Shown here one piece after another: positions 44,701 to 52,850 of a DNA stretch of 64,000 bases. The notes under the pieces were generated by a model. The model worked only from the letters and a program-made list of their open reading frames with translations. It ran no database searches and was not told the DNA's origin. Made by a program: the position numbers and the translations under genes. Source of the DNA: Flavobacteriaceae bacterium (GTDB lineage: Bacteria; Bacteroidota; Bacteroidia; Flavobacteriales; Flavobacteriaceae); assembly GCA_031277535.1 (NCBI GenBank), contig JAITMD010000019.1, forward strand, positions 310,001 through 374,000, in the 5' to 3' direction. Within the stretch, counting starts at the first letter, position 1. Each line of letters begins with the position of its first letter.

Positions 44701-47700
44701 AGAAGTTCACGTACTTATGTTGATGATTTTAGAATTGAAGAGGTAACTACTTGTACAGAACCTTTAGTACAAGGAGCTGATAAAATAACAGGTACTTCAG
44801 CAGAAATTTATTGGGATAATGATTTTGGAACAACGAAGTGGGAGTATTTTGTTAGAAAGAAAGCTTTCTTAATAGCGCCACCTCTTACTAATGGTACAGT
44901 GGCAACAACAAATAGAGTTGCTGTTACTAAAGATAATTTTGGAGGTAACTTAGAAGGAAATACTTGGTATGAATTTTATGTGCGTACTTTATGTAATGAT
45001 GGTTCCAAAACAGTGTGGACAGGGCCTTATTATTTTAGAACAGAATGTACATTCTCAACATTACCTTATTGGGAAGGGTTTAATGGAGATGATAATTCAT
45101 TGCGCTGTTGGACAATGACGAATGGAAACACTGGTGCAAGTGCTTGGAAACAAACAACAACTACGCCATTTGAAGGATCACATGTAATGAATTATACACA
45201 AGCTGGCGCAGCTGAATCAAATGATTGGTTTATTTCGCCATTGTTTAAAAATTTAGATCCTACAAAAACATACCGTGTTAAGTTTAATTATAAAGGAACG
45301 GGAACAGGAACAAATGAAATGGAGGTTGTTGCTTCTACTAAAGGTATAGCAACAACTAATTTTACAAAAGTTATTGCACCAAGAGCAAGTTATACTGCTG
45401 CAAATTATAAAGATGCTATTTATTACTTTACAGGAGTGGCAGGTGATATGAATTTAGCTTTCCATGTAGTAGGTACAGGAGCAAAGAATATTACAATTGA
45501 TAATTTGTTTATAGATGAATTAACGACTTGTGGACAACCCTATAATATGGGAGTTAAAAATATTTTACCTACAAGTGTTAATTTAACATGGCAAACAGAT
45601 TTTGGTGCTACTGCATGGGAATACATGATTCAGGAAACAAAACAGATTCCTCCTACGGCGAAAGATGCTGGTATAGCTACTACATCGAGTGATTTTGTGG
45701 CAACAAAAGACATTACAGGAAAAAACTTAGAAGGAAATACAGATTATGTTTATTATGCTCGTACAGTTTGTGGAAACGGGAAGTATAGCGAATGGAGTGG
45801 TCCAATTGCCTTTACAACAGCTTGTGGTATATATACAGTGCCTTTTACAGCAGGGTTTAACACAAATTCAAAACAATTGCGTTGTTGGACTATTGCACAA
45901 GGACCTGCAGGAACAACAGCTTGGGCTACAAATGGAACTTGGCCTTATGAAGGAAATGGTTTAATGCAATTTAAACAAACAGGGGCAACTACAAAAGCAG
46001 ATGGTTACCTAATATCACCTACTATTAATTTAGTGGCAGGAAGCAATTATGTATTGAAATACTATTACAAAACTGATTTGGCTAATAGAAATGAATTTGA
46101 GGTATTGCTTTCAAGTACAGGTAATGCTATTTCAGGTTTTACTACGACATTGTTAGGTAAAAAAGCTTATGCAAATGATAATTATATTCAAGAAACCGTT
46201 TTTATTTCGGGAGTATCAGGTAATGTAAATATTGCGTGGCATACTGTAGGTGTTGGACCTATGACGTTAAGTCTTGATTATGTAACTATTGAAAAAGCGG
46301 AGGCTTGTGCATCGCCATCAAATGTAAAAGTGAATAATTACACAGCTACTACGGTTGATGTAGAATGGGATGCGAGTCCTGGAGTTACGCAATGGGAAGT
46401 ATATGCTTCTGAATATGGAACTGCAATTCCAACAGGAGCAACAGGAACAATAGTTAATGGTACACCAAAATATACAATTACTAATTTAACAAGTGGTAAG
46501 GCGTATCAGGTTTATGTACGTGCAAAATGTGCTGGTAGAGCAGATTGGAGTAGTTGGACAGGTCCTGCAAATGCACCTACAAGAATTACAACTAATGGAG
46601 ATTGCTCTGGAGCGTTAACTATTCCAGTGAATGCAGGAATAGATTGTGTTCAAAAGATAGGGGTTTCTACTATAGATTCGCCTAAAAATCAACCAAATAC
46701 ATTTACTAAATGTATGAATGGAAATCAAACGAATGAAATGTGGTTTGAGTTTACAGCAACATCAACAACTCATTTAATTTCTTTTGGAGACCTTATAGGG
46801 GTTAAGGAAATAGCAGGACCAAGTATAGCTTATGAACTGTATTCAGGAGCTTGTGGTCCACAAATTATGAGTTCACCTGCTGGGTGTGATAGATTTGATA
46901 GCATCTATGGAACTCCTTCAAAAGATGATAGCTCTACAACATTTAAAGACTTGATCCCAGGACACAAATATTATATGCGTGTAACAATGCCTGCTGGTGA
47001 TTTTATGTATACAATTTGTATTACTACAGGAAGTGGTAATTATGTAACTGTAAGTAAAAATGGAGATAAGTATACAACAGAAGAGTTAGTAAAAGACGTT
47101 TTGATTAAATCGGATTGTGATTTAGTGAGTAATGTAAAATACCAAGCAGGACCTAAATCAGGAGGAAATACGTTTGGTTATTTTAATAAAAATGGTTCAT
47201 TATTCCCATTTGAGGAAGGAATTATTTTGGCAACACACGATATTGCTAATGCACCTGGACCATATTATGATTATGGAGATGCAGGAAGAAGAGGAAAACT
47301 TGACGCTTGGGAAGGAGATGCAGATTTGAATGCAGTAATTTCAAGTGCTGGAGGTAGTGTGTATAATGGAAATAAATCAGTGTCTATTGTTGAGTTTGAT
47401 TTTATACCTGTTAAAGATGAGATTAAGTTTGAATACTTAATGGCATCTGAGAGTTATTTGCATAATTGTACAGTGGTTTGTTGGGGAGCAGGTGCTTTAT
47501 TTGCTGCTTGGTTAACAGAAATAGAAACAGGACAGGGACAAAACCTTGCTTTAGTGCCAGGAACCAAAGAGCCTATCACTCTTTCAACAGTGCGTGATTC
47601 GGATCGTTCTGGAGCAAGATGTGAAAATGTGCATCCAGAGTATTTTGGTAAGTATTTTGGTAATGGACAAGATAATCCATTGTTAGCACCTGTTAATTAC

Positions 47701-49089
47701 ATTGGTATGACCAAACCGATGAGTTCAGAGCCAATACATGTAAAACCAGGAACAAAATACCGTATTAAATTAGCTATTGCTGATTTTTGTACAGCATCTC
47801 ACGTTTCTGCTGTGTTCTTTAATGCGAAGAGTTTTGATTTAGGAACATTAGATCTTGGTCCAGATTTGACGGTAGAAGCAAATACAGCTGTTTGTAACAC
47901 AGAGTCAAAAATTATTCGTTCAGGTTTGTTGACAGAAAATGTTGAAATCTCTTGGAAGAAAGATGGAAAAGTAATTCCTGGAGAAACAAAACCAGATTTA
48001 GAAGTAAAAGAAGCAGGAGCTTATACTGTGGTAGCACACTATGCAGCAATTAAATGTGATGTAGAAGGAGATGTAAAAGTAGAGATGTTTAAACCATTGG
48101 ACGAAATTATTCACAAGGCAGAGCCAATTCAGTACTGTCGTTATGTAATAGGAGGTGTTTCAGTGAATTTAACACAGAATGAAGCGGCAATGTTTAATGG
48201 GTTAGATCGATCAAAGTATACAATGACTTATTACGCTACGGCAGAAGATGCTAAGAATGCAACAAATGCTATAACGACACCTGCTACACATAAGATTCAG
48301 TTTAGTGTAGATGTTCAAAAACGCTACATGCTAATTGAAGATTTAGTAACGGGTTGTTCAGCGGTATTCACTGTAGATTTAGTATCAGCAGAAGGACAGA
48401 AACCAGCTAAACCAAATGATGTTAAGGTATGTGCAGTATACGAGTTTCCAAAATTGGCTGCCAATCAGTCTTATTACACAGGACCTGGAGCAACAGGAGA
48501 CAAGTATTTAAGTGGAGATAAGCTATCTGCTCCTGGAACGCATACGATCTATGTATTCCAAGATAACGGAAATGGCTGTTATGAAGAGGTAAGTTTTGAA
48601 ATTTCAATTACTGCGCCTATTTATGCAGATGTAATTGAAAATGTACAACGCGATTGTGAAGTATATGAGTTGCCTAAATTGTCTAAACACAACAGATATT
48701 TTACACAAAGTGGAGGTAAAGGAGTTGAGTTGTTCCCTGGAATGAAGATTAATACAACACAACATATTTACATCTATGCTATTTCTGATGATGGATTGTG
48801 TTCTGATGAAAGAGAATTTACAATTACTTATACAGACTGTCCAATCCCTCAAGGAATTTCTCCTAATGGAGACGGAGTAAATGATACGTTTGACTTAAGT
48901 GCTCATGGAGTTGAAAGTGTGAAGATTTTTAATCGATTGGGATCAGAAGTTTATTCTTATGGTATTGGTTACACTAATCAATGGAATGGACAGGATAAAA
49001 ATGGAAAAGTGCTTCCTGTAGGAACTTATTATTACGTTGTTGTTGCACAAGGTAAAGTGAGAACAGGATGGGTACAAATAAATAGATAA
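41728..49089 (+). CDS. Giant T9SS type B surface adhesin
   Basis: 2453 residues, 7.4 kb. Signal peptide KLRLTVGTIVLLFGALLFA. Residues ~45-1620 are six repeats of a cleaved-adhesin/MAM-like jelly roll (for example FYETFDTNSPNVECWTFVNN, PYRDGFEVGETDLACWTI, SNDWFISPLF) alternating with fibronectin-III modules that each begin with a Cys (CTEPLRLTVND, CRAPEDLIT, CGQPYNMGVKN, CASPSNVKVNN). A GDCSGALTIPV pre-peptidase-like module follows, then a choice-of-anchor L domain (~1780-2000: FPFEEGIILATHDIANAPGP), an Ig-like stretch, and the type B sorting domain ISPNGDGVNDTFDLS with GTYYYVVVAQGKVRTGWVQI at the end. Likely exported by type IX secretion to the cell surface, perhaps for adhesion or gliding. 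Confidence 0.9.
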   Translation: MKLKLRLTVGTIVLLFGALLFAKDTIGTIYSQYFDQVDQHTTAAAPVVGDGIDPLYAGKSIFMDDFEGSSKWTMINNATNAWYIDTAIAQGGKKSLYISDSKGSTNTYSNSVKTLDVSFAISSSFVVPANTSNYILSFDWRCNGEGSPLYGDDVNVWIVPDTYTPTVDVKMTAVNSGGILVKDKLVRQMTFKKENIAIDLTSFAGKSVKLIYQWFNNSYTNNQPPAAIDNIVLYPETCKIPSNLQVSQITRTDATLKWTAPNTGVANYEIILTADEAYPKQALVPITVNSTTYTFTNLVASTYYYAWYRSVCSTTDKSYWVGPVKFMTVCGEFNAPFYETFDTNSPNVECWTFVNNNPKDNNKFELTTGYKMEGDRGLMFRSYDQGAHDSYAITPTFNFNGGLYKLTYYYKTSPSYNNEFEVLLSKDGKDITKFTTTLVAKKIYQKSDYVKETVFINGIIGQVNLAWHVNSINESTFHLENVRLENVQCTEPLRLTVNDIKTNSAKFKWDDAIANEWEYAIVGTGTAAPTNAGLSTTQNNVTASQDATGATLTPDTSYDFYVRAKCLDGSFGPWSGPLYFKTACVAKNVPYRDGFEVGETDLACWTINDVNKDGTAYGNIWKTSPYTVYQGKQCMYYSGSSPVNDDWLITPGFNLNGGLYAVTFYYQINQNTTANLEVKVSTTGTDPSSFTQTIGTTLPYVGPFYTKKIVYVENITGLAHIGFHVTGKSGAIQIDDFSIEQVTCRAPEDLITTSIGTTTADIAWTDGFSKQWEYYVMEDNGGTAGPAAAGSGATSTKATINRVNGTNAALQPNKAYKVFVRSSCGTGKYSEWVGPLKFRTGCEIMPIPYQEGFNSDSLTQYCWKIVDGNNDKPWYGGFGEWFATDQKAYEGDRSMYFTNQTAENDDWLMSPLFKFDKNKIYRVTYMYRTDPGTQAEFEVRLSNTGREKQNFTRVLLPNASYDNVPWKQQKFLLSGIDGEVSIAFWVTKFKNRSSRTYVDDFRIEEVTTCTEPLVQGADKITGTSAEIYWDNDFGTTKWEYFVRKKAFLIAPPLTNGTVATTNRVAVTKDNFGGNLEGNTWYEFYVRTLCNDGSKTVWTGPYYFRTECTFSTLPYWEGFNGDDNSLRCWTMTNGNTGASAWKQTTTTPFEGSHVMNYTQAGAAESNDWFISPLFKNLDPTKTYRVKFNYKGTGTGTNEMEVVASTKGIATTNFTKVIAPRASYTAANYKDAIYYFTGVAGDMNLAFHVVGTGAKNITIDNLFIDELTTCGQPYNMGVKNILPTSVNLTWQTDFGATAWEYMIQETKQIPPTAKDAGIATTSSDFVATKDITGKNLEGNTDYVYYARTVCGNGKYSEWSGPIAFTTACGIYTVPFTAGFNTNSKQLRCWTIAQGPAGTTAWATNGTWPYEGNGLMQFKQTGATTKADGYLISPTINLVAGSNYVLKYYYKTDLANRNEFEVLLSSTGNAISGFTTTLLGKKAYANDNYIQETVFISGVSGNVNIAWHTVGVGPMTLSLDYVTIEKAEACASPSNVKVNNYTATTVDVEWDASPGVTQWEVYASEYGTAIPTGATGTIVNGTPKYTITNLTSGKAYQVYVRAKCAGRADWSSWTGPANAPTRITTNGDCSGALTIPVNAGIDCVQKIGVSTIDSPKNQPNTFTKCMNGNQTNEMWFEFTATSTTHLISFGDLIGVKEIAGPSIAYELYSGACGPQIMSSPAGCDRFDSIYGTPSKDDSSTTFKDLIPGHKYYMRVTMPAGDFMYTICITTGSGNYVTVSKNGDKYTTEELVKDVLIKSDCDLVSNVKYQAGPKSGGNTFGYFNKNGSLFPFEEGIILATHDIANAPGPYYDYGDAGRRGKLDAWEGDADLNAVISSAGGSVYNGNKSVSIVEFDFIPVKDEIKFEYLMASESYLHNCTVVCWGAGALFAAWLTEIETGQGQNLALVPGTKEPITLSTVRDSDRSGARCENVHPEYFGKYFGNGQDNPLLAPVNYIGMTKPMSSEPIHVKPGTKYRIKLAIADFCTASHVSAVFFNAKSFDLGTLDLGPDLTVEANTAVCNTESKIIRSGLLTENVEISWKKDGKVIPGETKPDLEVKEAGAYTVVAHYAAIKCDVEGDVKVEMFKPLDEIIHKAEPIQYCRYVIGGVSVNLTQNEAAMFNGLDRSKYTMTYYATAEDAKNATNAITTPATHKIQFSVDVQKRYMLIEDLVTGCSAVFTVDLVSAEGQKPAKPNDVKVCAVYEFPKLAANQSYYTGPGATGDKYLSGDKLSAPGTHTIYVFQDNGNGCYEEVSFEISITAPIYADVIENVQRDCEVYELPKLSKHNRYFTQSGGKGVELFPGMKINTTQHIYIYAISDDGLCSDEREFTITYTDCPIPQGISPNGDGVNDTFDLSAHGVESVKIFNRLGSEVYSYGIGYTNQWNGQDKNGKVLPVGTYYYVVVAQGKVRTGWVQINR

Positions 49090-49138
49090 AAAGTTTTGTA
49101 GTTTTTTTTCTAATATCAATTGAATTTTTTTTGTTAAC

Positions 49139-49175
49139 AAGAAGGGCTGTCTTTGATGACAGCCCTTCTTATTTT
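49139..49175. terminator. Bidirectional terminator
   Basis: aagaagggctgtc / gacagcccttctt, 13-bp perfect stem with a 6-nt loop between convergent genes. Confidence 0.9.
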
Positions 49176-49187
49176 TAGTTTCAATGG

Positions 49188-49730
49188 TTATTCTTCTTCG
49201 TTGTCTGTACTTAAAAAATCAGCAATAATATCTTGCATTTCTTCAATAGAAACAATCTGTGTGTCTGGATGATTTTGTAGCCAATTAGCGTTTAAGGTTC
49301 TCAAATCCTCTGTAATCTCACGGTAAGATTGATCATCTAATAAGGTAGCGTTAGCCATATCTTTACCATAATCTACTTGTAAGAATTTAGCTAATTTGAT
49401 TTTACTAAACCCTTTTACACGACGCATTTGCTTTTCAAAAAATTCTAAGTGATTAGTGGCATTTAGAGCAAGTAATGCAGATTGAATGATTTCTATAATA
49501 TCATTATCCCATTTTGTTTTGTGAATAAAAGCAGGTAACCCTTCTTCTTGTAAGGTAGTATAGTAATAGTCAACGCAATAACTTGCTAAGGCATCTGGAT
49601 GTAATTCATTGTCTCCTACTTCAGAATGTCTAAGATAGTTGACTACTGAAATATTAGAGTTAACAATAGCTGCTGCCTCTTTTGAAGCAACAGATGCTTC
49701 TGATAGTAATATAGAAGGAAATTCTCTCAT
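49188..49730 (-). CDS. DMP19-like (DUF4375) hypothetical protein
   Basis: 180 residues, no signal peptide. The block HPDALASYCVDYYYTTLQEE followed by GLPAFIHKTKWDNDIIEIIQ and SALLALNATNHLEFFEKQMR resembles the DMP19/DUF4375 pattern, a helical domain with a conserved 'YY...nGG..qf' region and a following 'aL..iGa' helix. DMP19 of Neisseria is a DNA-mimic protein, but that function should not be transferred here. The C-terminus is acidic (DFLSTDNEEE). Single gene. The family call is tentative. Confidence 0.5.
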   Translation of the reverse strand: MREFPSILLSEASVASKEAAAIVNSNISVVNYLRHSEVGDNELHPDALASYCVDYYYTTLQEEGLPAFIHKTKWDNDIIEIIQSALLALNATNHLEFFEKQMRRVKGFSKIKLAKFLQVDYGKDMANATLLDDQSYREITEDLRTLNANWLQNHPDTQIVSIEEMQDIIADFLSTDNEEE

Positions 49731-49948
49731 AGTTTACGATTTGAACGGCAAAGATAACTTTTGTTGAAGAGTAAATCAATAGGATAAAATGTGCAAAGCA
49801 AGTGTTGTTTTAGTCGTTTTGAGGATAATTATAGGCTCAGAAAGCTTGTGCTACTGTAAAAAAAGAGGTAAATTTAATACGGGATAAAGCCTTAAAGACA
49901 TAGGATTTAACTTTACCTCTCATATTTTGTTCAACCAAATTTAACGTT

Positions 49949-50368
49949 ATGAAGCAAAGAGTGCCAGTAGAAGAAATAATGACTACAGAGTTAGTTACAC
50001 TAAAAGTTACTAATTCTTTATATGATGCTGAAAGGTTATTTAAGCAACATAAGATTAGACACATTCCTGTAGTAGAGAATAAAAAAATTATAGGTGTATT
50101 GAGCTATTCCGATTTATTGAAGATTAGTTATGCAGATGTATTAGATGACGAAGAAAGTGTATCATCAGTAGTTTATGACATGTACACCATATCTCAGGTT
50201 ATGGCAAAGGTGGTAGTGAAAGCGTTGCCTACAGCAACAGTAAAAGAAGTAACAGAAATATTAGCAAAACAGAGTTTTCACTCTTTACCTATAGTCGATA
50301 TAAACGGAGATTTGGTAGGAATAGTTACAACAACAGATTTATTAAAGTATTTTTTGAGTCAATATTAA
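49949..50368 (+). CDS. Two-CBS-domain protein
   Basis: 139 residues made only of two CBS domains in a Bateman pair: residues 1-60 (VPVEEIMTTELVTLKVTNSL, KHKIRHIPVVENKKIIGVLS-like HKIRHIPVVENKKIIGVLSY) and 75-139 (ISQVMAKVVVKALPTATVKE, SFHSLPIVDINGDLVGIVTT). Such stand-alone pairs bind adenosyl ligands (AMP, ATP, SAM) and regulate partner proteins. No partner is adjacent. ATG at 49949; ends before a good terminator. Confidence 0.9.
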   Translation: MKQRVPVEEIMTTELVTLKVTNSLYDAERLFKQHKIRHIPVVENKKIIGVLSYSDLLKISYADVLDDEESVSSVVYDMYTISQVMAKVVVKALPTATVKEVTEILAKQSFHSLPIVDINGDLVGIVTTTDLLKYFLSQY

Positions 50369-50391
50369 TCAGAATGTTTTATCTCTAATTT

Positions 50392-50430
50392 AAAAAGGAA
50401 TATCTAAGTAAAATAGGTATTCCTTTTTTT
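50392..50430 (+). terminator. Terminator after the CBS gene
   Basis: aaaaaggaatatct / aggtattcctttttt with one wobble and a 9-nt loop, T-run at the end. Confidence 0.85.
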
Positions 50431-51144
50431 AGTGATGACAAGTATTGAGATTTTGCTTTTGATATAGTATATAAATGGTTTGAAGAGTGTGGTTGTTTAG
50501 TTTCAACTGAATCAGGCTTAGATAGACAGTAGTATTTATGGGTGTTTTTTATCTTTTTTAAATAGGTGTTTTAAAGAATAAATAGGGGTTTGTTTTGGGA
50601 CGCTATTTTTTTAAAACCTTAGAAAGCATAAGGGGTTTAGGTGTGTTTTTTGTTGTTTGTTTCACCTTTGTTTGAAGGTTGTTTCAGTTTGTTCGGGAAA
50701 AAAGCGTGTTTCTGCAACAAAGGTGCAATAAGCTTCACAGAAGGTCTTTGGAGACTGAGTTTTCTATGTGTTTTTTGACAGTTTTAAAACGTAAAAGAGG
50801 TGTTTGGAATAGTTTTAGTAACGGGTGTTTTTTACTTGTTTTTTGATTTATTGGAATAGTGTAACCTTTAGGAGGTAAGTCTTCTATTACAATCAAAAGA
50901 TAGAACAAAGATAAAAAATAGTTGGCGATATAGGAGATACAGATTAAAAAAGTTGAGATCCAAATAAAAAGAAAAATAGCGTTTGTAAAGTTGAAGAAGC
51001 GGATCAAAATAAGTACAAAACTCGTTACCTGTGATTTAGTGAAATATAATAGAATAAAGCATCGCTTGATTTCAGATGGTTTGTGTAGAGTTGTAATTGT
51101 TTATAATTTATTCCTAACAAAAAAACTTCTATGGTTATTTTACT
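50431..51144. other. Long intergenic region
   Basis: Holds the third 11-bp periodic array (50657-50745). A 90-residue open frame on the minus strand (50735-51007) has hydrophobic helices but only a TTG start and overlaps the array, so it is not called as a gene. Two similar gggtgtttttta segments lie near 50529 and 50823. Confidence 0.5.
50657..50745. repeat. 11-bp periodic array 3 with facing halves
   Basis: ttgtttc (50657), ttgtttg (50668) and ttgtttc (50679) are 11 bp apart, followed by ttgttcg at 50689 (10 bp). On the other side tgcaac (50713) and tgcaat (50724) are 11 bp apart, with ttcaca near 50734. cacctttgtt (50663-50672) is the exact reverse complement of aacaaaggtg (50716-50725). 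Less regular than arrays 1 and 2. Confidence 0.5.
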
Positions 51145-51152
51145 TAAATTTG
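51145..51152 (+). promoter_or_regulatory. -7 promoter element of the OstA-like gene
   Basis: TAAATTTG, exact match, 18 bp before the TTG start at 51170, implying a leader of only about 10 nt. Confidence 0.5.
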
Positions 51153-51169
51153 GGGCAAAATAGATTGAT

Positions 51170-52816
51170 TTGAAAGCAGTACAATATTCGTTAATTTTTA
51201 TATTATTCGCTTTTTTTGGTTTTGGCTTAGCTAAAGAAAAGAAAAAGATTATTATTCATCATGCAGATTTTACTGATATAGATAAAAGTGTTTTACCAGA
51301 TGCGGCTATCTTAACGGGAAATATTACTGCAGAGCATGATGGAATTCTTATTAACTGTAACAAAGCCTATTACTTTGAAAAGGAGAATTACATTAAACTT
51401 TTTGGTAGTGTAAGAATGAATCAAGGTGATACTGTATTCATGGATAGTCATTATGCAGAATACAATGGGATGAATGGATTTGCCTATGCTCAAGGAAATG
51501 TAGTGGTACGTTCTCCAGACTCTACTATTGAGACTGATACTTTGAGATTTAATAGAAATGAGAATTTGATTTCATACAACACCTTTGGAACGATTAACAA
51601 CAAAGGAAATGTGTTGACCAGTGAAAAAGGGAAGTATTTTTTAAACGAAAAAAAGTTTCAGTTTTTTACTGCAGTTAAGATTGTTACTACACAAGGTACT
51701 GTGGTTAATTCTAATCATTTAGATTATTATGAAGTACCACAACACTCGTATGTTTTTGGACCTTCTACTATTGTTAATAAAGAAGATTATATTTATACAG
51801 AGAATGGTTTTTATGATGTAAAGAACGATTTGGGTAAAATGGTGAAAAACTCTTATATCTGGTATGATAAGCGTAAGATTGAGGGAGATTCTATCTATTA
51901 CAATAAATTGAAAGATTTTGCTTCTGCTACAAATAATGTTCGCATAACAGATACAGTCAATAAAGCAAAGATAACAGGACATTATGCAGAAATGTATAAA
52001 TCAAAAGACTCGATGTATGTTACAAAGAAGGCTTTAGTTCGTATGTTGACACAAGAGGGAGACTCAGCTTATTTTCATGCAAAGCGCATATTGTTAACTG
52101 GGCCAGAAAAGGATAGAGTAATCCGCGGGTATCCAGATGCACGTATGTTAAGAGACAGTATGAGTGGGAAGGCAGATTCTATTCACTGGAGTGAAAAAGC
52201 TGGATTGACACAATTAATAGGAAAACCTGTATTGTGGAATGGTGAGAGTCAATTGACAGGACGAGTAATGCATTTGATTAGTAATTTGCAGACAGAACAA
52301 TTAGATTCATTGAAAGTATTGGATAACGCTTTTGCGATTCAGAAAGATACTTTGGGTACAGGGTATAATCAGATCAAAGGAGTAAATCTGTATGGTAAGT
52401 TTAAGGACAACAATTTGTCGGAATTGGATTTTGTAAAAAATGCAGAGATTATCTATTATATGTATAATGATAAGCATGAGTTAGTTGGTATAGACAAAGG
52501 GATTTGTAGTCATATTAATGCGATATTTGAGGAGAAACAAATTTCTTCTGTTACTAAGTTCGTTGCTCCAACAAGTGAATTATATCCAGAATCAGAATTG
52601 CCTGAGAATGTTCGAGTATTAAAAGATTTTAAGTGGCGTGGTGATGAAAAAATCAATACGTTGGAAGAGATTTTTAGTGGAGAAGAAGTAAAGAAAGAGC
52701 AAGAAGGAGATAAGGAAAGAGAGGATAAGAAAAAAGATTTTGAAAAGCCGATAAAGGTGCAAAATGAAACAATTAACCCTAAGGGGAAAAAGAAAGTAAA
52801 AGGGAGTAAGAAATAA
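51170..52816 (+). CDS. OstA/LptA-like protein
   Basis: 548 residues. The start is a TTG: an in-frame stop at 51161 leaves no upstream ATG, and the TTG begins a convincing signal peptide (KAVQYSLIFILFAFFGFGLA). The mature protein has the OstA repeats: VLPDAAILTGNITAEHDGIL, INCNKAYYFEKENYIKLFGS, VRMNQGDTVFMDSHYAEYNG, repeated as KITGHYAEMYKSKDSMYVTK-like blocks down the chain, forming the beta-jellyroll groove that in LptA carries lipopolysaccharide across the periplasm. At ~550 residues it is longer than LptA and shorter than LptD, as usual in flavobacteria. The charged C-terminus (EEVKKEQEGDKEREDKKKDF) is low complexity. Probably co-transcribed with the next two genes. Confidence 0.8.
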   Translation: MKAVQYSLIFILFAFFGFGLAKEKKKIIIHHADFTDIDKSVLPDAAILTGNITAEHDGILINCNKAYYFEKENYIKLFGSVRMNQGDTVFMDSHYAEYNGMNGFAYAQGNVVVRSPDSTIETDTLRFNRNENLISYNTFGTINNKGNVLTSEKGKYFLNEKKFQFFTAVKIVTTQGTVVNSNHLDYYEVPQHSYVFGPSTIVNKEDYIYTENGFYDVKNDLGKMVKNSYIWYDKRKIEGDSIYYNKLKDFASATNNVRITDTVNKAKITGHYAEMYKSKDSMYVTKKALVRMLTQEGDSAYFHAKRILLTGPEKDRVIRGYPDARMLRDSMSGKADSIHWSEKAGLTQLIGKPVLWNGESQLTGRVMHLISNLQTEQLDSLKVLDNAFAIQKDTLGTGYNQIKGVNLYGKFKDNNLSELDFVKNAEIIYYMYNDKHELVGIDKGICSHINAIFEEKQISSVTKFVAPTSELYPESELPENVRVLKDFKWRGDEKINTLEEIFSGEEVKKEQEGDKEREDKKKDFEKPIKVQNETINPKGKKKVKGSKK

Positions 52817-52850
52817 ATTCCCTCGAGTGATATAATAATAGAAGATAAAT

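Noticed and set aside
41728..49089. Giant adhesin as assembled from a frameshifted pair of genes
   Set aside because: One continuous frame with signal peptide and sorting domain at its ends.
50735..51007. Minus-strand 90-residue open frame with hydrophobic helices
   Set aside because: Only a TTG start, no family resemblance, overlaps periodic array 3, and no promoter seen.
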